A DNA stretch of 45,598 bases, from positions 1-45,598 of the forward strand of contig JALVDI010000062.1 in NCBI GenBank assembly GCA_027009115.1, written 5' to 3'. Every line of letters begins with the position of its first letter. Position 1 is the first letter of the stretch. Origin of the DNA: Polyangiaceae bacterium. GTDB lineage: Bacteria; Myxococcota_A; Polyangia; Polyangiales; Houyiibacteriaceae. The position numbers and the translations under genes were made by a program. Under the pieces are notes generated by a model. That model was given only the letters and a program-made list of their open reading frames with translations, was not told where the DNA came from and did not search any database. Positions 32,375-42,839 of the stretch are shown here, piece by piece.

Positions 32375-33234
32375 AAGCCGAGCTCCAGGGCCATCGCGTG
32401 CCGAATCGCCACCTCGTGGCGCGTCACGCCACGCTCCCGCTCGAGCCTCTCGACGAGGGCGTGGAGCCGCGCAAAGCGACGCTGGGCGAGCAGTTCGTCG
32501 CGGAGCCAGCGGCGGCGCGATTCGAAGCTCGGCACGAACTCCGGCAGCACGACCCGAACCACGATCACGTGCCAACCGTAGGAAGTCCGGACTACTCGAG
32601 GCACGACCCCAGGCTCCTCGAGGGCGAAGGCAGCCTCGCGAAACGACGCCTCCAGGGGAGCGTCCGGACCGAAAAGCGGCACCTCCTCGACGACGAGGTC
32701 CGGGGCCGAACGCCAGCGTTCGAGATCCGGGTCCTGAGCGAGGGCAAGAAGCACGGCCTGGGCGCGCACTCGCGCGGCCTCCTCGATGGCGGCCGGCGCC
32801 CCTTCGGCCACCGGCACCAGGACGTGCACGACGCCGCGCTGTGCGGGGCGCCTCCAGTCCGCGACCCGCTCTTCGTAGAGCGCGCGCAAATCTTCCTCGG
32901 AGACCTCGTCGGATACCTCGGCGGCCACCTCCCGCAGCAACGCCTGGACCGCCGCGCGGCGCGCCTCTCGTCGCACCCGCACCTCCCCGGCGTAGCCCTC
33001 CTGCTCGGCCTCCAGCGCCAGGAGCAGCTCCCCCTCGAGACGGTCGAGGGCCTGCCGTGGGGCAAGGCGGCCCCGCCGAGCCAGCGCTGTCACCTCGGCG
33101 CGCCTCACGGGGTAGCCTTCGACGGTCGCGACGATCTCACCGGTCGCTCGCGCGTCCCCCCGGACGACCTGCCGGCGCGCCGGAGGCTCACCGCCGGCGC
33201 ACGCCACCAGGAGCAGCAGCGCGAAGGGACGCAT
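32371..33234 (-). CDS. PpiC/SurA-like peptidyl-prolyl isomerase lipoprotein
   Basis: The 287-residue product starts with MRPFALLLLVACAGG, a lipobox with Cys 12. A helical SurA-N-like region follows (~30-130), then a parvulin-type rotamase domain (~135-235). The domain has RGVVHVLVPV at the start and YGWHVIVVRVV near its end, as in PpiC. Such lipoproteins assist folding of exported proteins. The ATG at 33234 overlaps the previous stop by one base (TGATG); a GTG three bases earlier adds one residue. The stop overlaps the next gene. Lipoylation and rotamase activity are inferred from motifs. Confidence 0.86.
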   Translation of the reverse strand: MRPFALLLLVACAGGEPPARRQVVRGDARATGEIVATVEGYPVRRAEVTALARRGRLAPRQALDRLEGELLLALEAEQEGYAGEVRVRREARRAAVQALLREVAAEVSDEVSEEDLRALYEERVADWRRPAQRGVVHVLVPVAEGAPAAIEEAARVRAQAVLLALAQDPDLERWRSAPDLVVEEVPLFGPDAPLEASFREAAFALEEPGVVPRVVRTSYGWHVIVVRVVLPEFVPSFESRRRWLRDELLAQRRFARLHALVERLERERGVTRHEVAIRHAMALELGL

Positions 33235-33413
33235 CACTCCCCCAACGAGGGACGAAGAAGCTCGACGCCCGCGCCCAGGAGCGCCAAGCCGATGAACGAC
33301 AGCAGGATCGCCGCCACGTAGTCGTGCGCGCGCAGGTCCATCACCCCGAGGAAAAGCGTGACCAAAGCAGCGAGAAGGAGCAATGTCCCCAGTCCTTCGC
33401 GGAGGCGGCTCAT
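33234..33413 (-). CDS. Two-helix membrane peptide
   Basis: The 59-residue product is almost all membrane helix: LGTLLLLAALVTLFLGVMDL and YVAAILLSFIGLALLGAGVEL, joined by a short polar RAHD loop. I chose the ATG at 33413; a GTG at 33428 would add five residues. It is 28 nt downstream of the FHA-sigma-54 gene and overlaps the PPIase gene by one base, so it is translated in this operon. It could be a membrane anchor or small subunit for a neighbour, but no family is recognised. Confidence 0.72.
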   Translation of the reverse strand: MSRLREGLGTLLLLAALVTLFLGVMDLRAHDYVAAILLSFIGLALLGAGVELLRPSLGE

Positions 33414-33441
33414 GGCGTCACGTCTCACTCGAGCCCCGGGC

Positions 33442-35364
<1,923 letters not shown>

Positions 35365-35425
35365 CGCTTCGGCTCCTCTCCCGCGGCGCGCCACGCGAGC
35401 AGGCCGGGCTGCCGTCGAGCGACGC

Positions 35426-37102
35426 TCATCCGCCCATGCGAGCCCGGAGGCGCGCCTGGATGGGGAGCGCCTCCCGCGAAAAGGCGTTCCAGACTGCGCG
35501 CCCCTCTTCGGTCCGCCGCAGCTCGTCGATCTTGTCGATCGCTGCTTGGCTGCCCGCGGTGGCCACGCGATCGAGCGCGGACACTGCCGAGAGACGAACC
35601 TCGACGTCGGGGTGCCCGAGCTTCTCGACGAGCGCGTTGATGACCTGCTCGTTTCCGCGCCCGAGGCGGCCCAGCATGAAGGCCGCCTTGCGGACGACGT
35701 CCTTGTCCGAATCGTCGAGCTTGCGGATGTAGCAGGCGATGTCCTCGTCGCATTCGTTCGCGACGGCGATGGCCTTCTCCGTGCCCTGCTGGAAATTCGT
35801 GTAGTAGGGGTCGTCCTCGGCGCTGGCAAGCCAGCGGGTCAGCTGCTCCATCTCGCTCTTGTTGGCGAGCAAGGCGTAGGCGGTGACCGCCTCCAGCCGC
35901 ACCGGCGGCTGCTGATCGGTGTCCTTGGCTTGCTCCAGGAAGAACGGCAGAAACCCTGGATCGTAAAGCGAACGCATCGCGGCGATGAGCTGCGCCTTGA
36001 AAGCGACCCCCTGATAGTCGTCGGGCACGCCCCGATACACGTTCATGAGCGTCTCGCGCACCCGCGGCAGGTCCTCCGGCTCGAGGTTCAGCCGCACGAT
36101 CGCGATGGCCGCGTTCACACGCCGGAACTGATCCTCCGCCTGCGTCTCGGCGAGCAGCGGCTCGAGGGCCTCGCGGAAGCCAAGGGAACCCAGCGCGTAG
36201 GTCGCCTCAGCGCCCACGATCTGCTGCACGCTCATCTGCGCCGCCGCGTTCTCGTCCCGCTGCCGAACAGCCTCGATGTAAGCCTGGGCGATGGCGTTGG
36301 CTTCCTCGTTCTCGCCCCGCAACGTCCGAAGCAGCGGTTCGAGGGCCGGCCGGCCCACGCGAACGAGCACCTCGGCGGCCACGTCGTTCATACGCATCGC
36401 GGGATTGTTGGGAGCGAACAGGTACAGCCCCTTGATCATCGGCTCGACGGCCTCGGCCCCAGCGACGGCGCCGAGCTGCTCGGCGGCGAGTCGGTTGATG
36501 AGAAAGTTCTGCTCCTCGGTCTGGGTCGTGGCGATGCGCGTGAGGATCGGCGTGGCCGCTGGGGTCGCCAGCGCACCGAGCGCTCGGAGCATCTCGATGC
36601 GCATGCGGTTGTCGACACCCCGAGATTGGCGCACCTTGGCCAGCGCCTCTCCCAGCTTGGCGGCGACGTTGGCGCGCTCGCCCTCAGGCACCTCGATGAA
36701 CTTGAGGGTCTGCGCGGCGCGGATGGCGTGCTCTTCGGACACCTCCTGGCGCCAGTCCAACGCCTGGATCAACGCCGGCAGCGTGCAGGGGTGCCGAATC
36801 TCGTTCATCAGGTCCAACATCGCCAGCCCGTTCTGCGTGTCCATGGGGTTGTCGATGTAGGCCTGCACGAGCTTGTCGCAGATGGCCTCGCGGACCTCGA
36901 CGACCGGAGCGGCGTCCCGGTTGCCTTCGTTGTCCTGAAGCGCCTTGGACCAGATCTTCTGCAGGTTGCGGATGGCGTTCTGGCGCCGGACCGGATCCGA
37001 CAGCTCCTCCGCCTGCCCCGCGGGGTCGTCCGGCGCGGCGTGGCACGCCACGACGATCGAGGACAAGAGACTCAGCAAGATCCCTAGCGTCAGCCTTTTC
37101 AT
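35426..37102 (-). CDS. HEAT-repeat lipoprotein
   Basis: The 558-residue product begins with a leader ending in IVVAC (lipobox, Cys ~20). The mature part is a long helical solenoid with HEAT-type units throughout (for example MLRALGALATPAATPILTRI and HPDVEVRLSAVSALDRVA near the C-terminus). A Shine-Dalgarno stretch (GAGGGAG) precedes the ATG at 37102. The gene leads, by a 61-nt gap, into the FHA-sigma-54/PPIase/kinase operon, and may report envelope state to it, though that is speculation. The large HEAT protein at 42840-45218 is a second protein of this kind but carries a membrane helix instead of a lipobox. Confidence 0.9.
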   Translation of the reverse strand: MKRLTLGILLSLLSSIVVACHAAPDDPAGQAEELSDPVRRQNAIRNLQKIWSKALQDNEGNRDAAPVVEVREAICDKLVQAYIDNPMDTQNGLAMLDLMNEIRHPCTLPALIQALDWRQEVSEEHAIRAAQTLKFIEVPEGERANVAAKLGEALAKVRQSRGVDNRMRIEMLRALGALATPAATPILTRIATTQTEEQNFLINRLAAEQLGAVAGAEAVEPMIKGLYLFAPNNPAMRMNDVAAEVLVRVGRPALEPLLRTLRGENEEANAIAQAYIEAVRQRDENAAAQMSVQQIVGAEATYALGSLGFREALEPLLAETQAEDQFRRVNAAIAIVRLNLEPEDLPRVRETLMNVYRGVPDDYQGVAFKAQLIAAMRSLYDPGFLPFFLEQAKDTDQQPPVRLEAVTAYALLANKSEMEQLTRWLASAEDDPYYTNFQQGTEKAIAVANECDEDIACYIRKLDDSDKDVVRKAAFMLGRLGRGNEQVINALVEKLGHPDVEVRLSAVSALDRVATAGSQAAIDKIDELRRTEEGRAVWNAFSREALPIQARLRARMGG

Positions 37103-37205
37103 AGCGCTCCCTCGCTCCCTCATGCGGCCCGCGCCGCCCATCCAGCCCCCCCCGACGCCCAACGATACGCAATACATCCCGTGGGCTTACGGAAGCGACG
37201 GGGAC

Positions 37206-37233
37206 GATATGCCGCCGCGGGAAGAGGTGTCAA
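37206..37233 (-). promoter_or_regulatory. Possible promoter for the HEAT/FHA-sigma-54/kinase operon
   Basis: In the 138-nt gap before the HEAT lipoprotein gene, the minus strand has a perfect TTGACA (37233-37228) and, 16 nt on, CATATC (37211-37206), which matches a -10 at only three positions. It would split the bactofilin-pyrE genes from the signalling genes, leaving a ~100-nt leader. Confidence 0.4.
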
Positions 37234-37240
37234 CGAGCTT

Positions 37241-37885
37241 TCACACTCCTTCGCCACGCTGAGTCGACGCCCCCGCGAAGCGCCACACGAGGTCGACGCG
37301 CCCTCGCGGCCCCGTGAAGCGCAGCGTGACCTGGGAGGCATCGGGCGCGATGGTGGGCGTCCCATCGGGACGAGTGGCGGGGAACACGATGCGAAACGCC
37401 TGCCGGTGAGGATGGATCGACGGAAAATAGACCCGCTCGACGGCGCTCGGACGCCGAACCCGCCGGATCTCCACCGGCGAGGTCTGGCGCCCCTCCGGGT
37501 CGAGGAGGATCACGCGCCAGGCCGAGGTGTCCCCCGCGATGTTTTGCTCGCGGTAGCGGGGACCGGCCAGCGTCACGAAGAAGCGGTGATGCTCGCGAGC
37601 GTCCTGCAGCGTCGCCCGCAGGAGCTCCTCCCGGGCGGCGGCATCGAGGGAATGGTCGGCGGCGTAACGCACGACGTAGGCCCAGCGAAACTCCCACGAC
37701 TCGAACGTGGCGGTCGCGTGGAGGACATCGTCCATGTTCCCCCAGGCGAACTCATCTGCCTCACGGGTCCAGGCATCGTAGACGGCAGGGTAGTCGTCGG
37801 CCGTGAAGTCTCGGGGCCCCGCTCGTAGCTGGATCTGCGCGGGAGCGCAGGCGGCAAGGAGAGCGATGAGAGGGACGCGCTTCAT
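37241..37885 (-). CDS. Putative lipoprotein, function unknown
   Basis: The 214-residue product has a short leader ending in LLAAC (lipobox; Cys 13). The mature part is mixed alpha/beta with aromatic-rich segments (RDFTADDYPAVYDAW, FESWEFRWAYVVRY) and the strand VRRPSAVERVYFPSIHPHRQ. No family is recognised. Its ATG overlaps the pyrE stop by 4 nt, so it is translationally coupled to the housekeeping gene pyrE, which is a strange pairing and probably just an operon of convenience. Its own stop lies at the start of the promoter-like gap before the HEAT gene. Confidence 0.82.
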   Translation of the reverse strand: MKRVPLIALLAACAPAQIQLRAGPRDFTADDYPAVYDAWTREADEFAWGNMDDVLHATATFESWEFRWAYVVRYAADHSLDAAAREELLRATLQDAREHHRFFVTLAGPRYREQNIAGDTSAWRVILLDPEGRQTSPVEIRRVRRPSAVERVYFPSIHPHRQAFRIVFPATRPDGTPTIAPDASQVTLRFTGPRGRVDLVWRFAGASTQRGEGV

Positions 37886-38433
37886 CGGTCCGGCAGGAAG
37901 TCGCGACGAGTGTACAGTGTGGCGAAGGGCACGCCGGCGTTCTCGAACGCCTCCGCGGCCCCCTCGAGCCGATCGACGACCGCCACGACCCCCACGACCT
38001 CGAAGCCTTCCTCACGCAGCGCGGAGGCGGCCCGGAGGGTCGAGCCACCAGTGGTGACCGTGTCTTCGAGCAGCGCGAGAGGTGCGCCCGCGGGCAGGTG
38101 GGCGGCGCCCTCGACGCGGCGCCGGCTTCCGTGGGCCTTGGCGTCCTTGCGTACGTAGACCGCGTCGAGGGAGGGGCCGTCGGCCACCGAGGTCATCGCC
38201 ACCGCCGACGCGAGAGGGCATCCTCCGAGCACCACGCCGGCGACCGCGACCGGCGGCCGGGGCAGACGCCGCACCGCGGTCAAGAGCGCCGCCCCCGCGA
38301 GCGCGTGCCCGCGCGCGGTCAGTACCGTCGGCTTGCAGTCGATGAAGAAGTCGCTCTGGACCCCCGACGCGAGGGTGAATCGGCCGCGACGAAAGCTCCG
38401 CTCACGGAGCATCTGCAGCAGCGCGTCGGCCAC
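37882..38433 (-). CDS. pyrE: Orotate phosphoribosyltransferase
   Basis: The 183-residue enzyme transfers ribose-5-phosphate from PRPP to orotate in pyrimidine synthesis. The PRPP-binding motif LALLEDTVTTGGST (~128-141) is diagnostic, with SGVQSDFFIDCKP near the N-terminus, and YVRKDAKAHGSRRR as the flexible loop with the catalytic Lys. Length and order fit PyrE. It starts 2 nt after the bactofilin stop and overlaps the lipoprotein gene by 4 nt, so it sits in a five-gene-scale minus-strand operon. Confidence 0.96.
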   Translation of the reverse strand: MADALLQMLRERSFRRGRFTLASGVQSDFFIDCKPTVLTARGHALAGAALLTAVRRLPRPPVAVAGVVLGGCPLASAVAMTSVADGPSLDAVYVRKDAKAHGSRRRVEGAAHLPAGAPLALLEDTVTTGGSTLRAASALREEGFEVVGVVAVVDRLEGAAEAFENAGVPFATLYTRRDFLPDR

Positions 38434-38435
38434 GC

Positions 38436-39029
38436 TCAGGACCCTCCGCGTCGGCGCCCGCGGACACGACCGACGCTGGGCATGCGCAGCGGGCGGCGAC
38501 GCGGATCCGCGGCCTCGGAGCGCGTGGGCGCGGGCGTCGGCTCCTCGGCCCTCGGCGCCTCCTCCCGCATCGCCTCCGCCGGTCGGGCCTCGAAGGGCGT
38601 CCGGGGGGCCTCCTCGAAAACCCCCGCCTCGGCAGGGGCTTGTCTGGAAGGCGCCGGGAGCCCGCTGAAGGTGTGCAGCGCCGGGTCGTAGGCGCTCAGC
38701 CGGGGCTCCCCCACCTCGTTCATGTGGACCTGCCCTCGAAATCGGGCGCCGACCGCGACCTGCACCCGCGGCGCCGTCAGCTCGCCCACGAGCCGAGCCG
38801 ACTCCTCGACGCGCACCGCCAGCTCACCGTAGGCGTCCCCCTTGAGGACGCCTCGTACCGTCACCGTGCGCGCGCGAACGTGGCCGCGAACCTGGCCGCC
38901 AGCCTCGATGAGCAGCGCACCAGAGACATGGATGGGGCCGTCGACCTTGCCGGCCACCACCAGATCCGCGTCGCCTTCGATGTCGCCGACGAGGGTCACG
39001 CCGGCAGGGATCACGCTCGTCTTCTTCAT
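38436..39029 (-). CDS. Bactofilin with extended basic C-terminus
   Basis: The 197-residue protein has the bactofilin (DUF583) core of beta-helical repeats, VTLVGDIEGDADLVVAGKVD and onward to ~residue 105. A ~90-residue Pro/Ala/Glu/Arg-rich tail follows, ending in a strongly basic stretch (RMPSVGRVRGRRRGGS). Bactofilins polymerise into membrane-associated scaffolds that shape cells or place other proteins; myxobacterial BacM/BacP are known examples. The basic tail could bind DNA or membrane. The ATG overlaps the stop of a second, short bactofilin (4 nt). Confidence 0.94.
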   Translation of the reverse strand: MKKTSVIPAGVTLVGDIEGDADLVVAGKVDGPIHVSGALLIEAGGQVRGHVRARTVTVRGVLKGDAYGELAVRVEESARLVGELTAPRVQVAVGARFRGQVHMNEVGEPRLSAYDPALHTFSGLPAPSRQAPAEAGVFEEAPRTPFEARPAEAMREEAPRAEEPTPAPTRSEAADPRRRPLRMPSVGRVRGRRRGGS

Positions 39030-39367
39030 TCGAATTCCGGCAGCTCGACATCCATCTCGACGGTCCCCAGGAGCGCGCCGCCGTCCTCGAGGCCCACCCG
39101 CGGAGCGCGCACATCGCCCACCAGGCGGCCACCCTCGCGGACGATCACCTCCGCCGCCTCGACGTCACCCTCCAGGCGGCCTTCGACGGCGACCCGGCGC
39201 GCGATCACCGGCGCCCGAACTCGGCCGCGCCCACCGACCCGCAGGTCGCCCTGGAGGTTCAGCTCTCCTTCGAAGGAGCCCTCGATGGTCAGATCGCCCT
39301 CGCCGCTCACCCGCCCGCGGACGACGAGCTCGGCTCCGAGGTACCCAGGAATGTTCGCGTCGGTCAT
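39026..39367 (-). CDS. Short bactofilin
   Basis: The 113-residue protein is almost only bactofilin core: GYLGAELVVRGRVSGEGDLT and regular 18-20-residue beta turns to the end, with no long tail. Such short forms usually co-polymerise with a longer partner. It overlaps the longer bactofilin gene by 4 nt, so the two are made together, possibly as a mixed scaffold. I used the ATG at 39367; the frame extends upstream but would overlap the divergent glutamate-cysteine ligase gene. The gap to that gene is short. Confidence 0.92.
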   Translation of the reverse strand: MTDANIPGYLGAELVVRGRVSGEGDLTIEGSFEGELNLQGDLRVGGRGRVRAPVIARRVAVEGRLEGDVEAAEVIVREGGRLVGDVRAPRVGLEDGGALLGTVEMDVELPEFE

Positions 39368-39506
39368 GGCGTGGTCGAGAACGCGCCGCGGGGCGGCCGC
39401 GGAGGAAGATTCAGCGCCCCACCCTCCCATGTCAACGGCTCGCGCGCTCGGAGGTTCGGTGCTACCCGCCCGTAACGACCGGGCCGGTGGCCCGTCTCGG
39501 TGGCTA

Positions 39507-40856
39507 GTGGCGACGACGGAATCAGGCACGCGCGACGCGATCGACGACCCCGGGGATCTCCTCGCCCCGTTCCTGGCGTCGGAAAAGCCGCGCGCCGCCT
39601 GGCGGGTGGGGACGGAGGCCGAGAAGTTCGGCATGCACGCGAGCGGCCGGCCCGCGCGCTTCAAGGGCGAGATCGACGTGATCCTCCAACGCCTGGCAGA
39701 ACGCCACGGCTGGGTGCCCCAGCAGGAGCACCCCGATCGGCCCGTCATCGCGCTGAGCCGCGGCGGAGCCAACATCACCCTGGAGCCTGGGGGCCAGCTC
39801 GAGCTCAGCGGCGCACCGGTCGAGACCATCCACGCGACCGAGCTCGAGTTCGGCGGCCATCTCGCGGAGGTCGATGCGGCGAGCGCCGACCTCGGCCTGC
39901 ACTGGCTCGGCCTGGGCTTCCACCCCCTTGCGCGGCAGGCCGACCTGCCTTGGGTGCCGAAGCTGCGCTACGGCGTGATGCGCCAGTACTTGCCGACGCG
40001 GGGCAGACGAGCCCTCGACATGATGCGCCGCACCGCGACGGTCCAGGCCAACCTCGACTACTCGAACGCCGACGACGCCTTCCGCAAGCTGAGGGTCGGC
40101 CTGCGGCTACAGCCCGTCGTCGGCGCGCTCTTCGCCAACGCCCCATGGTACGAGGGGCGCGCCACGGGCCACGTCTCGCACCGCCTCGAGGTCTGGGAGG
40201 ACGTGGACCCGGATCGCACGGGGCTGCTCACGTTCCTGTGGGAGGGACCGGCGGACTACCGACGCTACGTCGACTGGGCGCTCGACGCCCCCATGTTCCT
40301 GATCGTCCGCGGCGGCGTCGCCTACCACAACACGGGCCAGACCTTCCGGGCGTTCCTGCGCGACGGCTTCGAAGGCCTGCGAGCCACGCGGCAGGACTGG
40401 GACACGCACCTCAACACGCTCTTTCCCGACGCCCGCCTCAAGCGGACCCTCGAGATGCGCGGCGCCGACGGGCAGCAGCGAGCGCTCGTCCCGGCGGTCC
40501 CGGCCCTGTGGAAGGGCCTGCTCTACGACGAAGCCACGCTCGCGAAGGCCGAGACCCTGGCCTCGACGATCACGCCAGAGGCGGCGTTGGCAGCCCGCCA
40601 TGAGATCCCACGCTCGGGCCTTCGAGCACGGCTGGGACGGCGCTCGGTGGCCGACTGGGCCGGAGACGTCCTCGAGCTCGCCGAAGCAGGGCTCGCCCGG
40701 CTCGGCAACCTCGACGCCGAGGGCCGTGACGAGCGCCGGCACCTCGCTCCGCTGCGCGCGCTGCTGGCGGCGGGCAAACATCCGGCGGACGTCGTGCGCG
40801 AGGCCGCCGGCGACGCTCCCAGCGCCGCGGCCCTCATGACCCACGCCCGAGCCTGA
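39507..40856 (+). CDS. gshA: Glutamate-cysteine ligase (plant-type/GCS2 family)
   Basis: The ~449-residue enzyme makes gamma-glutamylcysteine, the first step of glutathione synthesis. Motifs of the plant-type family are visible: WRVGTEAEKFG (~33), GGANITLEPGGQLELSG (~90), and GVMRQYLPTRGRRALDMMRR. No glutathione synthetase gene is in the window. The GTG at 39507 gives a length and start close to known members; an ATG at 39429 would add 26 residues unlike any family N-terminus. Neither start has a strong Shine-Dalgarno, so the exact start is uncertain. It diverges from the short bactofilin gene. Confidence 0.93.
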   Translation: MATTESGTRDAIDDPGDLLAPFLASEKPRAAWRVGTEAEKFGMHASGRPARFKGEIDVILQRLAERHGWVPQQEHPDRPVIALSRGGANITLEPGGQLELSGAPVETIHATELEFGGHLAEVDAASADLGLHWLGLGFHPLARQADLPWVPKLRYGVMRQYLPTRGRRALDMMRRTATVQANLDYSNADDAFRKLRVGLRLQPVVGALFANAPWYEGRATGHVSHRLEVWEDVDPDRTGLLTFLWEGPADYRRYVDWALDAPMFLIVRGGVAYHNTGQTFRAFLRDGFEGLRATRQDWDTHLNTLFPDARLKRTLEMRGADGQQRALVPAVPALWKGLLYDEATLAKAETLASTITPEAALAARHEIPRSGLRARLGRRSVADWAGDVLELAEAGLARLGNLDAEGRDERRHLAPLRALLAAGKHPADVVREAAGDAPSAAALMTHARA

Positions 40857-40907
40857 TCGCCGGCCGCCGCGCGCAGCGCACACGCCACCAAGCTCACTCC
40901 GGCGCGC

Positions 40908-40935
40908 CGCTCAGCGCAGGCAAGCGCGCTGAGTG
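40908..40935. terminator. Hairpin between converging gshA and tyrS
   Basis: An 8-bp perfect stem (CTCAGCGC/GCGCTGAG) with an 8-nt loop extends to ten pairs with a G-U and a C-G. It lies in the gap between two converging genes and could act on both strands, although neither side has a U-tract. Confidence 0.4.
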
Positions 40936-40946
40936 CCCAGGCACGC

Positions 40947-42176
40947 TCAGCGTAGATGCAAGCTCACCCAGGCGCGCTTGCCCGCCTTGATGACGTAGTC
41001 CCCCCGTCTGAGCTTCGTCTGCGGGTCGCTCACCCTCTCGCCGTCGACCTGCACCGCGCCCGCCTGGATCCTGCGCCTGCCCTCGGAGCTGCTCTTGACC
41101 ACCCCCGCGTCAGCGAGGGCCTTGGGCAGCCACAGCGCCTCGCCCTCGATCGTCAAGGTGACCTCCGGCATGTCCTCGGGCACCTCACGCCTCGAGAATT
41201 GCGCCATCCATTCTCGCTCCGCCGCGTCGGCCGCCTCGGCTCCGTGGTACCGGGCCACGATCTCCTTGGCGAGGCGCAGCTTGGCGTCCCGAGGGTTGGT
41301 CTCGCCGCTCTCGCAGCTTGCTCGGAGGGCGGCGACCTCCGCTGGCGGCAACTCACTGAGCAGCTGATAATAGCGCCACATCAGCCCGTCCGAGATGCTC
41401 ATGAGCTTGCCGAGCTGGGTTCGCGGCGGCTCGGTGATCCCCACGTAGTTGTCGAGGGACTTGCTCATCTTGTCGCCGACGACCCTTCCGTCGGCTTCGA
41501 CCCGGGCGTTGAGCCCCTCGAGGATTGGCGTCGTCATCACGATCTGCGGCGCAAGCCCGTGCTCCCGCATGAGCCGCCGGCCCACCAGGAGGTTGAAGAG
41601 CTGGTCGGTGCCCCCGAGCTCCACGTCACACTCCAGGTGCACCGAGTCGTAGCCCTGCGCGAGCGGATAGAGCAGCTCGTGCAGAGAGATGGCGGCGTGC
41701 TCGCTCCAGCGCTTGGCGAAGTCGTCACGCTCCATCATCCGCGCGAGGGTGTACTTGCCCGCCAGGCGGATCACATCGGCGAAGGACATCCCGCCAAGCC
41801 ACTCGCTGTTGCGCACCACCCTGGTCTTGTCCGGATCGAGGATCTTGAACGCCTGCTCCTGATAGGTCCGGGCACCCTCCTCGATCTCGTCCTCGGTGAC
41901 GACCTGGCGCGTCTTGCTTCGCCCCGTAGGGTCTCCGATGCGGGCCGTGAAATCCCCCACGATGAACACGATCTCGTGCCCGAGCCGCTGGAATTGCTGC
42001 ATCTTGTGCAGGAGCACGGTGTGCCCCAGGTGCAGGTCCGGGCGCGTGGGGTCGAAGCCCGCCTTGACGCGGAGCGGCCTCCCGCTGCGGATGCGTGCGA
42101 GCAGCTCCTCGCGTCGCTCCACATCGACGGCGCCATCGGTGAGAAGCTCGACTTGGGCCTCAGGGTCCATCGGCAT
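40947..42176 (-). CDS. tyrS: Tyrosyl-tRNA synthetase
   Basis: The 409-residue class I synthetase has HLGHT (HIGH signature, ~48) within GFDPTRPDLHLGHTVLLHK and VGDKMSKSLDN (KMSKS, ~240). A C-terminal S4-type RNA-binding region follows (~340-400, with VVKSSSEGRRRIQAGAVQVD). It charges tRNA-Tyr. The form resembles the TyrZ-like bacterial branch. It begins 36 nt after the IHF-beta-like gene on the same strand, so they may be cotranscribed. Confidence 0.97.
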   Translation of the reverse strand: MPMDPEAQVELLTDGAVDVERREELLARIRSGRPLRVKAGFDPTRPDLHLGHTVLLHKMQQFQRLGHEIVFIVGDFTARIGDPTGRSKTRQVVTEDEIEEGARTYQEQAFKILDPDKTRVVRNSEWLGGMSFADVIRLAGKYTLARMMERDDFAKRWSEHAAISLHELLYPLAQGYDSVHLECDVELGGTDQLFNLLVGRRLMREHGLAPQIVMTTPILEGLNARVEADGRVVGDKMSKSLDNYVGITEPPRTQLGKLMSISDGLMWRYYQLLSELPPAEVAALRASCESGETNPRDAKLRLAKEIVARYHGAEAADAAEREWMAQFSRREVPEDMPEVTLTIEGEALWLPKALADAGVVKSSSEGRRRIQAGAVQVDGERVSDPQTKLRRGDYVIKAGKRAWVSLHLR

Positions 42177-42212
42177 GGCGCGCAGTATTGGCCCTGCGCG
42201 CCGCCGCGTCGA

Positions 42213-42512
42213 TCACTGTTCGGACTTCGTCGGGACCGTCGAGTTGACGAGCTCCTTGAGCTCCTTGCCGACCTTGAAGAAAGGCAGACGCTTCTCCGGC
42301 ACGGGCACCGGCTTCCCCGTCCGGGGGTTGCGTCCGGTGTACGCCGGGTAGTGCCGCACGGTGAAGCTCCCGAAGCCGCGGATCTCGATCCCCTCGTTGC
42401 GCTCGAGGGAGGCCGTCATCGCTTCGAAGACACAGTTGACCACCTGTTCGGCGCGGCTCTTGGTGATCCGGGTGCGCTGCGCAACCGCGTCGATGAGCTC
42501 GGACTTCGTCAT
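42213..42512 (-). CDS. ihfB: Integration host factor beta-like DNA-binding protein
   Basis: The 99-residue protein begins MTKSELIDAVA and contains the HU/IHF signature EIRGFGSFTVRHYPAYTGRN (Pro on the beta-ribbon that bends DNA). Its opening and RGFGSFxxR pattern are closer to IHF-beta than HU, though an HU role cannot be excluded. A GGAG site precedes the ATG. Such proteins bend promoter DNA and assist sigma-54 activators, fitting the two sigma-54 activators nearby. The C-terminus GKELKELVNSTVPTKSEQ is slightly longer than usual. The partner alpha subunit is not in the window. Confidence 0.92.
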   Translation of the reverse strand: MTKSELIDAVAQRTRITKSRAEQVVNCVFEAMTASLERNEGIEIRGFGSFTVRHYPAYTGRNPRTGKPVPVPEKRLPFFKVGKELKELVNSTVPTKSEQ

Positions 42513-42530
42513 GCGGGACTCCAGCCGATG

Positions 42531-42559
42531 AGCGTATCGCCGGCCATCTCGGGGGTCAA
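42531..42559 (-). promoter_or_regulatory. Sigma-70-like promoter of ihfB-tyrS
   Basis: On the minus strand TTGACC (42559-42554) and TACGCT (42536-42531) are 17 nt apart. The predicted start near 42524 gives a ~12-nt leader containing the GGAG site at 42522-42519. Confidence 0.45.
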
Positions 42560-42614
42560 TAGCGATTCCGCGCACTTGCGGCAGCTCGCGCCCCCCTGGC
42601 GCCCGCAGGGATGC

Positions 42615-42652
42615 AGCCGTGGCGCCCTCGGGTGGAGCCGTGGCGCCCTCGG
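42615..42652. repeat. Two 17-bp direct repeats, 21-bp period
   Basis: AGCCGTGGCGCCCTCGG occurs at 42615-42631 and at 42636-42652, four bases apart. It lies in the 327-base gap (42513-42839) between the divergent ihfB and HEAT genes. Apart from this repeat and the ihfB promoter I see no gene in that gap. Two sites two helical turns apart could bind a dimeric regulator on one DNA face. Confidence 0.6.
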
Positions 42653-42839
42653 AGCGCCAGCCGCTCACCCGCGTGCCAGCGTCGTTCCTGGCCCTGGAGC
42701 CCGCGGAGCGAACGCCGCAACCTTCCTGGGCACGCGAACGCTGTTGAGCCCCCAAGAGCGCTGAGGTAGGGTGGCGCGGTTTCGCGGGCGGGGGCTCGAC
42801 CACACCCCTCCGCGCGCGACCACAGCCGGAGGACACGCG

